Positions 34,851 to 42,787 of a stretch of DNA of 64,000 nucleotides are shown here, piece after piece. Position 1 is the first letter of the stretch, and each line of letters starts with the position of its first letter. The notes beneath the pieces were generated by a model. It searched no databases. It saw only the letters and a program-made list of their open reading frames with translations, and had not been told where the DNA came from. Source of the DNA: Streptomyces sp. SA15 (GTDB lineage: Bacteria > Actinomycetota > Actinomycetes > Streptomycetales > Streptomycetaceae); NCBI RefSeq assembly GCF_002291145.1, contig NZ_NTGE01000102.1:37484-101483 (forward strand), given 5' to 3'. A program made the translations under genes and the position numbers.

Positions 34851-35842
34851 AGGGCCTTCTTCAGGTCGGCGTTCAGTTCGGTGGTCCAGAACGACTTCAC
34901 GTCCAAGTGCTCCTTCAGCGCCCCGAGTTCGGTGAAGGCGTCGGCGACCTTCTGCTGCGAGACGACGGCGTCGTCGCCGACCGGCCGCGCCTGCGTCGGG
35001 CGTTGGGCCTGGGCGTCGACGAGGTCCTTGCTGGCCTGGGCGAACGGCTGGTGGGTGGCGTCGGCGGTGATCCGGGCGAACCCTTCCTCGTGCCCGTCGC
35101 GGACGTAGGCGTACGCCTTGGTGATCCGGGCGATCAGATCGGCCGCGGCCGCCTTCTGCTCCGGACTCTCCAGCACGCTGTCCCGCGCGGACCAGAGGAA
35201 GTTGCCGGACAGGATGTCCTTGCCCGAGCCGACCGTGCGGGCGCCCTGCTGGTGCGCGGTGATGATCGACGTGCCGTACGAGGCGAAGGCGTCGATGCTG
35301 CCGCCGTTGAGGGCGGCCAGACCGTCGTTCGGCAGGAGCGGCTTGGCGTCGATGTCGGACCACTTCAGGCCCGCCTGCCTCAGCAGCTCGTACAGGAAGT
35401 AGTGGGCGGTGGTGTTCTGGACGTAGCCGACCTTTTTGCCCTTCAGTCCGGCGATGTCGTTCACCTTCGAGCCCTTGGGGACGACGACCTCCTGATTGAG
35501 GGTGGCCCCACGCTGCACGGCGGCGACCTTGAAGTTCGGTTCACCGTCGGCGGCGGCGAAGACCGGCGGGATCTCGCTGGAGGAGGCGAGGTCCAGGGCT
35601 CCGGCGCGGATCGCCTGGAGCTGCTGGTCACCGCCCTGGAACTGGCTCCACTCGACCTCGTACGGGGTGTCGTCGAGGTGGGCGTACTTCAGCACCGCCT
35701 CCTCGGCCTTCCAGCCGGTGGCGCCGACTCTGAGGGTGACGGGGGAGGACCCGGCCTGTGCCTCGTTCCCGCAGGCCGCCGCGAACGGCAGGAGCAGGAC
35801 GAGGGCGGCGGCGGACGTGCGGAGGGTGCGGCGGAACAACAT
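34847..35842 (-). CDS. Sulfonate-type ABC substrate-binding lipoprotein (second copy)
   Basis: A 331-residue solute-binding lipoprotein with a signal peptide ending at the lipobox AAAC near residue 24. The SsuA/NMT1-like fold shows in VTLRVGATGWKAEEAVL, LDLASSSEIPP, IAGLKGKKVGYVQNTTAHYFL and LWSARDSVLESP. It is one of two binding proteins in this operon; they are clearly divergent, so they may take up different sulfonates through the same SsuBC. It follows the LLM monooxygenase gene by ten bases. Confidence 0.88.
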   Translation of the reverse strand: MLFRRTLRTSAAALVLLLPFAAACGNEAQAGSSPVTLRVGATGWKAEEAVLKYAHLDDTPYEVEWSQFQGGDQQLQAIRAGALDLASSSEIPPVFAAADGEPNFKVAAVQRGATLNQEVVVPKGSKVNDIAGLKGKKVGYVQNTTAHYFLYELLRQAGLKWSDIDAKPLLPNDGLAALNGGSIDAFASYGTSIITAHQQGARTVGSGKDILSGNFLWSARDSVLESPEQKAAAADLIARITKAYAYVRDGHEEGFARITADATHQPFAQASKDLVDAQAQRPTQARPVGDDAVVSQQKVADAFTELGALKEHLDVKSFWTTELNADLKKAL

Positions 35843-35852
35843 GGGATCTCCA

Positions 35853-36950
35853 TCAGGCGGCGTGGGTCATGGCGCGGTGGGCGAGTTCCTGCCGGACGAG
35901 CGGCAGGACGTACCGCGCGTAGTCGATCGCGTCGTTGAGCGGGTCGTAGCCGCGGATCGACAGCAGGTCGCAGCCGATGTCGACGTAGTCGAGGAGAGCC
36001 TTCGCCACCGTCTCGGGAGAGCCGACCAGCGCGGTCGAGGCACCTGCGGCATTGGTGGCGACCGCCGGTGCGGTCCACAGGCAGCGGTCATGGACCTCGC
36101 CGCGCTCGGCGATGTCGAGCAGCCGCTGCGAGCCGACATTGGCCGGGCGCCCGGTGGTGCGGTAGTGGCGCAGCAACTCCGTGTTCCGCGCCTGGTCCTC
36201 GATCACGCCCAGCGTGCGGTGCGCCTTCTCCCAGGCCAACTCGTCGGTGGGCGCGATGATCGGGCGGAACGACACCCAGATACGGGGGTGAGGGCGTCCG
36301 GCGGCCTCCGCGACCGCGTTCACGGCGGCGATCTGCTCGGCCGTCTCCTTCAGCGGCTCGCCCCACAGCCCGAAGATGTCGCCCTGTTGGCCGCCGACGC
36401 GGTACGCGTCCTGGGAGGAGCCGCCCACCGAGATGGGGATCAGCCCCCGCACCGGCTTCACGTCGGAGTAGTAGCCCTCGAACCGGAAGTACTTGCCCTC
36501 GTGCGACACCGGACCCTCGGCCTGCCACACCTGCCTCAGGATCCGGATGTATTCGTCCGAACGCTCGTACCGCTCCGCCTTGCCCAGGTAGTCGCCCTCC
36601 CGGCGCTGCTCCTCGTCGCTGCCGCCGGAGATGATGTGCACCGCCAGCCGGCCGTCGCTGATCCGGTCCAGGGTGGCCAGGGCGCGGGCGGCATGCGTGG
36701 GGAAGACCACGCCCGGCCGGTGGGCCAGGATCGGACGGATCCGTTCGGTGTGGGTTGCCACGAACTGGGCGACCTGGAAGGCGTCCGGCGAGGCCGAGTG
36801 GTAGGCGACCAAGGTGTGGTCGAAACCGCCGTCGTCCAGCGCGCGGGCGTACTTGCGCAGGTGGTCGCGGTCGAAGCCGGTGCGGCTCGCGGCGGCCGCG
36901 CCCGAGGCTCCCGCGTCCGTGTGGACGGCGCTGATGAATTCGACAGGCAT
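35853..36950 (-). CDS. LLM-class flavin-dependent alkanesulfonate monooxygenase (SsuD-like)
   Basis: A 365-residue TIM-barrel monooxygenase that uses reduced FMN and oxygen. ARALDDGGFDHTLVAYH, ARALATLDRISDGRLAVHII and SGGSDEEQRREGDYL are diagnostic of the SsuD/SfnG group, which split sulfonates into aldehyde and sulfite. ATG 36950 has GGAG seven bases upstream. It sits between two binding-protein genes in the operon, which supports a desulfonating role. No flavin reductase gene is in the cluster, so reduced FMN must come from elsewhere. Confidence 0.92.
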   Translation of the reverse strand: MPVEFISAVHTDAGASGAAAASRTGFDRDHLRKYARALDDGGFDHTLVAYHSASPDAFQVAQFVATHTERIRPILAHRPGVVFPTHAARALATLDRISDGRLAVHIISGGSDEEQRREGDYLGKAERYERSDEYIRILRQVWQAEGPVSHEGKYFRFEGYYSDVKPVRGLIPISVGGSSQDAYRVGGQQGDIFGLWGEPLKETAEQIAAVNAVAEAAGRPHPRIWVSFRPIIAPTDELAWEKAHRTLGVIEDQARNTELLRHYRTTGRPANVGSQRLLDIAERGEVHDRCLWTAPAVATNAAGASTALVGSPETVAKALLDYVDIGCDLLSIRGYDPLNDAIDYARYVLPLVRQELAHRAMTHAA

Positions 36951-36973
36951 GAACAACTCCCGTGTCGTATAGG

Positions 36974-37942
36974 TCACTTGAGGAGAGACGTGTCGGCCGA
37001 CTCCGCCACGTCGACGTTCGGCTCCAGCACACCGATCTCGTTCATGAGGTCGGCCACGCCCTGGACGGTCTTGTTCACGTCGGCCGTGACCGGCAGGACC
37101 TTGCTGTACGCGGCGGAGGCCAGCGTCCTCGCCACGGAGGCGTCGGCGCCGTTGCGCTGCTCGATGGCCTCGGCGTACGCGTCCTGGTGGGTGCTCGTCC
37201 ACTCCAGGGCCGTACCGAGGCGCTTGAGGAAGTCGGCGAGCGCGGCCTTCTTCGGCGCGTCGGCGAGGGCCTCGTCGGAGGCGCCGACGAAGCCGTACCC
37301 GCTGACCCGGCCGTCGGCCCCGTCGACGAGCAGCTTGCCGCCCTGCTCCAGGCCGACGGCCTGGTAGAGGCCGAAGGTCGCCCAGGCCTTGATCTTCCCG
37401 GAGGCGAAGGCAGCCTGCGCGTCGGTCGGCAGCAGGTACTGCACCCGCACGTCCGAGTAGTCGAGGCCGTTCCGCCGGAGCACGTTGGCCAGCAGATACT
37501 CGGAGATGCTGCCCTTCGCCGAGGAGACGACGACCTTCTGGCCCTTGAGGTCCTTGACGCTGTCGATGCCGGAGTCCTTGCCGACGACGATGCCGACATG
37601 CCGGCCGTCGTTCTTCAGCGCGGCCACGTTCTTGAACTCCACTCCGCCGCTGAGCGCCTGGAGCGCGGGCAGGTCCGCGGAGTACGTGGTGTCGGCGGCG
37701 CCCGCCTGTACGGCCTGGTAGAGCGGGGCCGCGCCCTCGAACTCGGCCCACTTCACCTGGTAGTCGGCGCCCTTGAGCGCGTCCGAGGCGGCGACGATGG
37801 TCTGGAGGGTACTGGCCTGGTCGCCGATGGTGAGGGTGACCCGGCCCTTGCCACCGGCGTCCGCCGATGAGTCCGCGCCGCAGGCGGTCAGCGCCAGCAG
37901 GGCGGTGAAGCTCAGCGTGGCGGCTGCGAGTCGGCGTTTCAC
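36974..37942 (-). CDS. Sulfonate ABC substrate-binding lipoprotein (SsuA-like)
   Basis: A 322-residue lipoprotein with lipobox LTAC near residue 21 and an SsuA-like domain (VTLTIGDQASTLQTIVAAS, ALYQAVQAGAADTTYSADLP-type core, VKDLKGQKVVVSSAKGS). It immediately follows the ATPase gene with a four-base overlap, so it is the most likely cognate binding protein of SsuBC. Alkanesulfonates are the expected ligands; sulfate esters or taurine are possible. Confidence 0.9.
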   Translation of the reverse strand: MKRRLAAATLSFTALLALTACGADSSADAGGKGRVTLTIGDQASTLQTIVAASDALKGADYQVKWAEFEGAAPLYQAVQAGAADTTYSADLPALQALSGGVEFKNVAALKNDGRHVGIVVGKDSGIDSVKDLKGQKVVVSSAKGSISEYLLANVLRRNGLDYSDVRVQYLLPTDAQAAFASGKIKAWATFGLYQAVGLEQGGKLLVDGADGRVSGYGFVGASDEALADAPKKAALADFLKRLGTALEWTSTHQDAYAEAIEQRNGADASVARTLASAAYSKVLPVTADVNKTVQGVADLMNEIGVLEPNVDVAESADTSLLK

Positions 37943-38664
37943 GAGGGGGTTCCTTCCAGGGTGCGGGTGACGCCGAGCCAGTTCAGGAGGCGGGCGCGCA
38001 GGGTGACGAACTCGGGGGCGGTGAGGTCGCGGGGGCGGGGCAGGTCGACGGTGAGCTCATGGGCGATGTGGCCGCCGTCCATCACCAGGACGCGGTCGGC
38101 GAGCAGCAGCGCCTCCTCCACGTCATGGGTGACCAGGAGGATCGCGCAGCCGTGCCGCTGCCACAGCTCGCCGACCAGCTGCTGCACCCTGCCCCGGGTG
38201 AGGGCGTCGAGGGCGCCGAACGGCTCGTCCAGGAGCAGCAGTTCGGGCTCGCGCACCAGAGCGCGGGCCAGCGAGACGCGCTGGGCCTGGCCGCCGGACA
38301 GTGTCTTGGGCCAGACGGTCGCACGGTCCGCGATGCCGACCTCGTCGAGGGCCTTCTCCGCGAGCGCCCGGTCCGGACTGCCCGGCAACCCCAGCACGAC
38401 ATTGCGCCACACCTTCAGCCAGGGCAGCAGCCGCGGCGACTGGAAGGCCGCACTGCGCCGCGCGGGCACGGTGACCTCGCCGCCGATCTCCTCGTCGAGC
38501 CCGGCGAGGATCCGCAGCAGGGTCGACTTGCCGCAGCCGCTGTGCCCGAGCAGGGCCACGAACTCGCCCTCGCGGATGTCCAGATCGAGATCGTGCAGAA
38601 CGGTGTTGCCGTCGAAGGCCCGCGAAAGCCCCCGTATTTCCACGCTGTTGGCCATGGCTGTCAC
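37939..38664 (-). CDS. ssuB: Sulfonate ABC transporter ATPase (SsuB)
   Basis: A 241-residue ATPase with Walker A GHSGCGKS, SGGQAQRVSLARAL and LLLLDEPFGALD. The AFQSPRLLPWLKVWRNV segment is typical of the SsuB/TauB/nitrate group. GTG 38664 overlaps the permease stop (GTGA); ATG 38655 is an in-frame alternative. It is encoded between the permease and the binding protein in a run of overlapping genes. Confidence 0.92.
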   Translation of the reverse strand: MTAMANSVEIRGLSRAFDGNTVLHDLDLDIREGEFVALLGHSGCGKSTLLRILAGLDEEIGGEVTVPARRSAAFQSPRLLPWLKVWRNVVLGLPGSPDRALAEKALDEVGIADRATVWPKTLSGGQAQRVSLARALVREPELLLLDEPFGALDALTRGRVQQLVGELWQRHGCAILLVTHDVEEALLLADRVLVMDGGHIAHELTVDLPRPRDLTAPEFVTLRARLLNWLGVTRTLEGTPS

Positions 38665-39536
38665 GCCTCGCCCTCGAAGTTGGCCCGCCAGGTCAGCAGG
38701 CGGCGCGAAAGGATCCGTACGGCGAAGTCGCAGGCGAGCCCGAGCAGGGCGTACACGACGAGGCACAGCACGATGACGTCCGTACGGAAGTACTGCTGGG
38801 CGTTGCTCATCAGATAGCCGAGCCCCGCATCCGCGTTGATCTGCTCGGCGAAGACCAGCGCCAGCCAGGCGGTGGACAGCGCGTACCTCAGCCCCACGAG
38901 TGCCCCGGGCAGCGCGCTCGGCAGGATCACGTACTTGATCAGGCCGAGCCTGCCGAGCCCCATCATCCGGGCCGCTTCGACGAGTTGGGAGTCGGTGGAG
39001 CGGATGCCGCCGTAGATGTTGAAGTACAGCGGATACGTCACGCCGAGCGCGACCAGCGCGATCTTCGGGGTCTCCTCGATGCCGAACCAGACGATGAACA
39101 GAGGGATCAGACCCACCCAGGGGATCGCCCGGAACATGCCCATCGAGGAGTCGATGACGTCCTCGCCGAGCCGGAACAGCCCGGCCAGCAGGGACAGGCT
39201 CAGCGCGACGGTCGCGCCGATCAGGAAGCCGGTGGCGGCGCGGCGGCCCGACGCGGCGATGGCGTCGGGCAGTTCGCCGCTCTTCGTGAGCTCGACCGCC
39301 TGTTCCACGACGTCCACGGGGGAGGCCAGCACGGATTCGGGCAGGACGCCGGTGGCCGACGTCAGGAACCACAACAGGACCAGGCCGACGGGGCCGGCGC
39401 AGCGGCGTACGGAGCGGGGGACGGTGAGGCGGCGCGCGGTCTTCGCGGTGCCGTGGAGGGTGACGCGGGCGGGCTTCGACGCCTCGGCCGCGCTCTGCTT
39501 CGGCAGTACGGCCGTATCCAGGGGTTTCGTCGTCAT
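38661..39536 (-). CDS. ssuC: Sulfonate ABC transporter permease (SsuC)
   Basis: A 291-residue permease with about six membrane segments. The coupling motif EAARMMGLGRLGLIKYVILPSAL-type region (near residue 190) and IPWVGLIPLFIVWFGI are characteristic of SsuC/TauC. A cytosolic N-terminal extension of about 45 residues is longer than in E. coli SsuC. ATG 39536 overlaps the sulfurtransferase stop by four bases. Confidence 0.92.
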   Translation of the reverse strand: MTTKPLDTAVLPKQSAAEASKPARVTLHGTAKTARRLTVPRSVRRCAGPVGLVLLWFLTSATGVLPESVLASPVDVVEQAVELTKSGELPDAIAASGRRAATGFLIGATVALSLSLLAGLFRLGEDVIDSSMGMFRAIPWVGLIPLFIVWFGIEETPKIALVALGVTYPLYFNIYGGIRSTDSQLVEAARMMGLGRLGLIKYVILPSALPGALVGLRYALSTAWLALVFAEQINADAGLGYLMSNAQQYFRTDVIVLCLVVYALLGLACDFAVRILSRRLLTWRANFEGEA

Positions 39537-40372
39537 GGGTGGTTTCCCTTCGCGGCCGGGCGGGCCGGATCGGCGGACCAGGCGGACCAGGAGCCGGGGA
39601 AGAGCACCGCCTCGAAGCCGGCGATCTCCAGTGCGGCGATCTGGTGGGCGGCGGTGACGCCGGAGCCGCAGTACACGCCGATGCGCGAGGCTCCGCCGGC
39701 ACCCTTCTCCTCGAACCGCTTGCGCAGCTCCTCGGGCGGCAGGAAGGTCCCGTCCGCCGCGAGGTTCTCGCCGGTCGGGGCGGAGACAGCGCCCGGGATG
39801 TGACCCGCGCGCGGGTCCACCGGCTCCACCTCGCCCCGATACCGCTCGGCGGCCCGCGCGTCCAACAGCAGCCCGGACGCGGCGAGTTCGGCGGCACCGT
39901 CGGCGTCGGTGACCGGCAGCCCGCCCGCACGCAACACGACGTCGCCGGGCGGCGGGTCGGCCGGGATCCCGGACTCCAGCGGCAGCCCGGCCGACCGCCA
40001 GGCGCCGAGCGCCCCGTCGAGGAGCGTGACCCGCGCGAGGCCCGCGTGACGCAGCAGCCACCAGGCGCGGGCGGCGGCGGTGTTGCCCAAGTCGTCGTGG
40101 ACGACGACCGGTTGACCCTCCTGGACGCCCCACCGGCGCGCCGCGCGCTGCAAGTCGTCGATCCCGGGCAGGGGATGCCGGCCGCCCTCCGGGCTCGGCG
40201 GCGCGGCCAGTTCCGTGTCGAGGTCGACGTAGACCGCGCCCGGGACATGACCCTCGGCATAGTGGTCGCGGCCGTACGGATCACCCAGCGCCCAGCGGAC
40301 ATCGAGCACGACCGGGGGAGCGCCGGAGGCGAGCAGCTCGCGAAGCTCGGACACGGTGGTCGTCACGGTCAT
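39533..40372 (-). CDS. Sulfurtransferase with two rhodanese domains
   Basis: A 279-residue tandem rhodanese protein of the thiosulfate/3-mercaptopyruvate sulfurtransferase type. The first domain is VVLDVRWALGDPYGRDHYAEG-like and inactive; the second carries the persulfide cysteine in GVYCGSGV. The CGSGV loop fits the mercaptopyruvate (CGTGV-like) group better than classic thiosulfate rhodaneses. ATG 40372 overlaps the hydrolase stop by four bases. In this operon it could handle sulfite or thiosulfate sulfur released from organosulfur compounds. Confidence 0.92.
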   Translation of the reverse strand: MTVTTTVSELRELLASGAPPVVLDVRWALGDPYGRDHYAEGHVPGAVYVDLDTELAAPPSPEGGRHPLPGIDDLQRAARRWGVQEGQPVVVHDDLGNTAAARAWWLLRHAGLARVTLLDGALGAWRSAGLPLESGIPADPPPGDVVLRAGGLPVTDADGAAELAASGLLLDARAAERYRGEVEPVDPRAGHIPGAVSAPTGENLAADGTFLPPEELRKRFEEKGAGGASRIGVYCGSGVTAAHQIAALEIAGFEAVLFPGSWSAWSADPARPAAKGNHP

Positions 40373-41073
40373 GCCAGACCCTCCGCGATCGTGGGCAGCT
40401 CGGGGGACAGGCGCAGGCGCTCCAGGAAGAGCACGACGGTGGCGGCGGCCGTGCGGTGCAGCGCGTCGTTGAGGACGTCGTGCCGGCCACCGTCGAAGGT
40501 CACCGTCCGCACGTGCGGGTGTCCCGCGTACACGATCAACGCCTCCTCGACCGGGCTCACCGTGTCGTCCGTGCCGTGCAGGGCGAGCACCGGAACACGC
40601 ACCAGGTCCAGGCGCAGATCGGGCAGGTCGGGGGTCTCGTCGAGCGCGCCGCGCCGGAAGTCCGGGTCGTGGGCGAGGCGGGTCCGGTGCGTGGGACAGG
40701 CGGTACGGGCCTGGATCTCGTCCTCCCAACTCGCCGATGTCCAAGAGGCGGTGGGCAGGCCGGCGAGGATCAGCGCGTCGACCTCCGCGTCCTGCTCGGC
40801 GGCGAGACGGACGGCGTACCGCGCGCCCGAGTCCGAACCGACCAGCACCTTCGGGCCGGGCAGCGACTCGTCGGCGAGCAGCTTCGCCGCCTGATCGAGC
40901 ACGGACGGATCGGCGGACGGGTCGCCGAGGGCGCGGACCCGATAGGCGTCGAAGGCGAGACGGCGGCCGAACCGCTCGTACACACCGCCGTGTTCACCCC
41001 GGCCGGCCAGCACGATCAGCGTGCCGCGCGCGGCGAGGCCTTCGGGTTCGTCCCAGGAGAAGGATGAGGGCAT
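40369..41073 (-). CDS. Alpha/beta hydrolase with Asp at the nucleophile position
   Basis: A 234-residue alpha/beta hydrolase of the lysophospholipase/monoglyceride-lipase shape (LIVLAGRGEHGGVYERFGRRLA, VLALHGTDDTVSP, GGRHDVLND). The nucleophile elbow reads VGSDSGAR, which puts Asp81 where GxSxG has its serine. Either Asp is the nucleophile, as in haloalkane dehalogenases, or Ser80 or Ser82 has moved role. It is the first structural gene of the sulfonate operon. A Cys-repeat reading frame overlaps its first 80 bases in another frame. The substrate is unknown. Confidence 0.85.
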   Translation of the reverse strand: MPSSFSWDEPEGLAARGTLIVLAGRGEHGGVYERFGRRLAFDAYRVRALGDPSADPSVLDQAAKLLADESLPGPKVLVGSDSGARYAVRLAAEQDAEVDALILAGLPTASWTSASWEDEIQARTACPTHRTRLAHDPDFRRGALDETPDLPDLRLDLVRVPVLALHGTDDTVSPVEEALIVYAGHPHVRTVTFDGGRHDVLNDALHRTAAATVVLFLERLRLSPELPTIAEGLA

Positions 41074-41212
41074 GAGGGGGCAGCTCCCGTGTCTGGGGAT
41101 GTCGGGGCGGGGGGCATCCGTACGGAAAAGGGCAGTACGGAAAAGGGCAGTACGGAAAAGGGCAGTCAGGGAAAGGGCAGTACGGGAAAAGGCAGCCGAA
41201 AGCGACTGTCAC
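40994..41212 (-). CDS. Possible upstream ORF with a Tyr-Cys-Pro-Phe-Pro repeat
   Basis: From GTG 41212 a 72-codon frame encodes a Cys-rich N-terminal half built from the five 15-bp repeats at 41121-41195, each giving (Y/D)CPFP or a close variant, with six Cys between residues 7 and 33. It ends 80 bases inside the hydrolase gene in a different frame. In the 5' region of a sulfur operon this resembles the polycysteine uORFs reported in actinomycetes, in which translation through Cys codons reports cysteine supply. No ribosome binding site is obvious, and the opposite strand is open too, so translation is unproven. Confidence 0.4.
   Translation of the reverse strand: MTVAFGCLFPYCPFPDCPFPYCPFPYCPFPYGCPPPRHPQTRELPPHALILLLGRTRRPRRARHADRAGRPG
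41121..41195. repeat. Five 15-bp tandem repeats in the sulfonate operon leader
   Basis: Three identical copies of tacggaaaagggcag (41121-41165) are followed by two variants (41166-41180 and 41181-41195). On the operon's coding strand each unit carries a TGC cysteine codon in one constant frame. The repeat lies 48 to 122 bases upstream of the first structural gene. Confidence 0.95.
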
Positions 41213-41276
41213 GTGTCAGTGCAGAGCAGGGGCAGTCAGCTCGGACTGCGGAGAGACGCCGGTGTGCGGCGGGAGA

Positions 41277-41363
41277 TCAGCGACAGCGCGCGCTGCACGC
41301 CACGCCGAAGTCGATGACTCGGCGCTGCGTCAGAAGGGCAGCGGAAGCGGTCGCGTGCAACAT
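41277..41363 (-). CDS. Putative 28-residue leader peptide of the sulfonate operon
   Basis: ATG 41363 opens a 28-codon frame that contains LLTQRRVIDFG and ends ACSARCR. This matches the recurrent actinomycete leader peptides found upstream of sulfur-assimilation genes, which have the pattern LxSRRHxDLxRVxSAxCR. Cys residues near the end suit control by cysteinyl-tRNA supply. It lies about 200 bases before the first structural gene on the same strand. The ribosome site is weak (GATGGGCGC). An overlapping 14-codon frame (41374-41330) with adjacent Cys codons, starting MMGACC, is an alternative. Confidence 0.65.
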   Translation of the reverse strand: MLHATASAALLTQRRVIDFGVACSARCR

Positions 41364-41466
41364 GCGCCCATCATGACCGGCTCCGGCGGACCGCGTCCAA
41401 CGACGATTCCGCATCGAAACCGATCAGGGATCGCGATCGGTCGCCCGGACGGGCTACTGTCGCGGC

Positions 41467-42315
41467 ATGCCCCAACCGGTCCTCGACATCGTGGCTCTGC
41501 GCAGCCTGACCGCGATCGCCGACTGCGGCGGCTTCCACCGCGCCGCCCGGACACTGTCCCTGAGTCAGTCGGCGGTCAGCCAGCACGTCCGCAAACTGGA
41601 GAAGACGCTGGGGCGGCCGGTCGTCGAACGCGAGGGACGCGGCACCCGGTTCACCCCCGAGGGGCGGCTGCTGCTGGAACAGGCCCGGCGGATCCTCGCC
41701 GTGCACGACGAGGCCGTACGCACCCTGACCGACCCGGACGGCGACACCGTCACCGTCGGCTCCACCGAGCACGCCGCCGACCAGTTCCTGCCCCGGCTGA
41801 CCGCCGCCGTCCAGGCGGTGCGCCCCGGCTGCCGGGTCCGCTTCCGCATCGACCGCTCCGCCCGCCTCGTCGAGGCAGTGGAACGAGGCAGCGTCGACGT
41901 GGCGGTGTACGTCACGGAGGCCGCCGCCACCGAGGGCACATCCGTCGGCGGCCTCCCGCTCACCTGGCATGCCGTCCCTGGCTGGCAGGCGCCGCCCGCA
42001 CCGGCCCCCGTGCCCCTGGTCGCCGTCGAGGACCCCTGCGCGATCCGCCGCCGGGCCATCGCGACCCTGGCCGCGCACGGCGTGTCCGCCACGGTCGTCG
42101 GGGACGCCGGTTACCTCGCGGGCGTCCTCGACATCGCCCGCACCGGCCAGGGCGTGGCCCTCCTCGCCGCCGTCGGCCCGGCCCCGGACGGTCTGACGCC
42201 GTACGACGGTCTGCCCGCGGTCACGCCCATCCCCATGAGCGCGCTGGCCCGTCCCGGCGCGGATCCGGCGACGGTCGAGGCCGCCTTCACCGCCGTGAGG
42301 GAGCTGCTGGGCTGA
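41467..42315 (+). CDS. LysR-family regulator divergent from the sulfonate operon
   Basis: A 282-residue LysR regulator. The helix-turn-helix spans about residues 5-65 (VLDIVALRSLTAIADCGGF, LSLSQSAVSQHVRKLEKTLG), and the effector domain follows (VTVGSTEHAADQFLPRL). It is divergent from the nine-gene sulfonate operon, with about 390 bases between them that also hold the leader frames, so it is the likely activator of that operon, comparable in role to CysB or Cbl. Its ligand is unknown. A terminator begins at its stop codon. Confidence 0.9.
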   Translation: MPQPVLDIVALRSLTAIADCGGFHRAARTLSLSQSAVSQHVRKLEKTLGRPVVEREGRGTRFTPEGRLLLEQARRILAVHDEAVRTLTDPDGDTVTVGSTEHAADQFLPRLTAAVQAVRPGCRVRFRIDRSARLVEAVERGSVDVAVYVTEAAATEGTSVGGLPLTWHAVPGWQAPPAPAPVPLVAVEDPCAIRRRAIATLAAHGVSATVVGDAGYLAGVLDIARTGQGVALLAAVGPAPDGLTPYDGLPAVTPIPMSALARPGADPATVEAAFTAVRELLG

Positions 42316-42340
42316 GAGCCTGTGTCACCTCCCAGGCTCT
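42315..42340. terminator. Terminator between convergent LysR and MarR genes
   Basis: AGAGCCTG (42315-42322) pairs with CAGGCTCT (42333-42340), a perfect 8-bp stem with a 10-base loop. It starts at the last base of the LysR stop codon and lies nine bases before the end of the minus-strand MarR gene. Confidence 0.75.
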
Positions 42341-42348
42341 GACGGGGG

Positions 42349-42735
42349 TCAGCCCAGCATCCGGGCCAGAACGTCACGCTGCAGCGGCAGCACCTCTGCG
42401 TGCAGGTCGCGGCCCTTGCGGGTCAGGGACACCGATACGCCGCGCCGGTCCTCCGCGCAGACGGCGCGCTCCACCAGGCCTTCCTTCTCCAGCCTGCCGA
42501 TCAGCCGGGACAGCGCGCTCTGGCTGAGATGCACCCGGCCGGCGAGGTTCTGCACCCGGCACCGGTCGCCCTCCTCGGGCGGGGCGCTCGCGAGGATGTC
42601 GAGCACTTCGAAGTCGCTCGCGCCCAGCCCGTGCGGATGCAGCACGCGGTCGATCTCACACATCGTGCGCGCGTGTACGGACAGGATGTCCCGCCACTGT
42701 TCCTCGAGCCGGGCCCCGGCCGCGTTCACTGCCAT
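42349..42735 (-). CDS. MarR-family transcriptional regulator
   Basis: A 128-residue winged-helix regulator. The DNA-binding region has FEVLDILASAP, VQNLAGRVHLSQSALSRLIG and the wing region RAVCAEDRRGVSVSLTRKG. Typical members bind a palindrome and respond to phenolic or oxidising compounds. ATG 42735 lies about where transcription should begin given the -10 at 42743-42748, so the mRNA may be leaderless. The VOC-family gene lies just upstream on the same strand and may be a target. Confidence 0.92.
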   Translation of the reverse strand: MAVNAAGARLEEQWRDILSVHARTMCEIDRVLHPHGLGASDFEVLDILASAPPEEGDRCRVQNLAGRVHLSQSALSRLIGRLEKEGLVERAVCAEDRRGVSVSLTRKGRDLHAEVLPLQRDVLARMLG

Positions 42736-42742
42736 ACACCCA

Positions 42743-42760
42743 ATGTTAATGCGTATGCAT
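42743..42760 (-). promoter_or_regulatory. Promoter -10 and palindrome upstream of the MarR gene
   Basis: On the minus strand TAACAT (42743-42748) is a -10 candidate placed to start transcription at or next to the ATG. ATGCGTATGCAT (42749-42760), with ATGC/GCAT arms, lies directly upstream in the spacer region. Autorepression by the MarR protein is the simple inference. Confidence 0.45.
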
Positions 42761-42787
42761 CGACATTCGGGCCGGGGCCGGAGGAGC

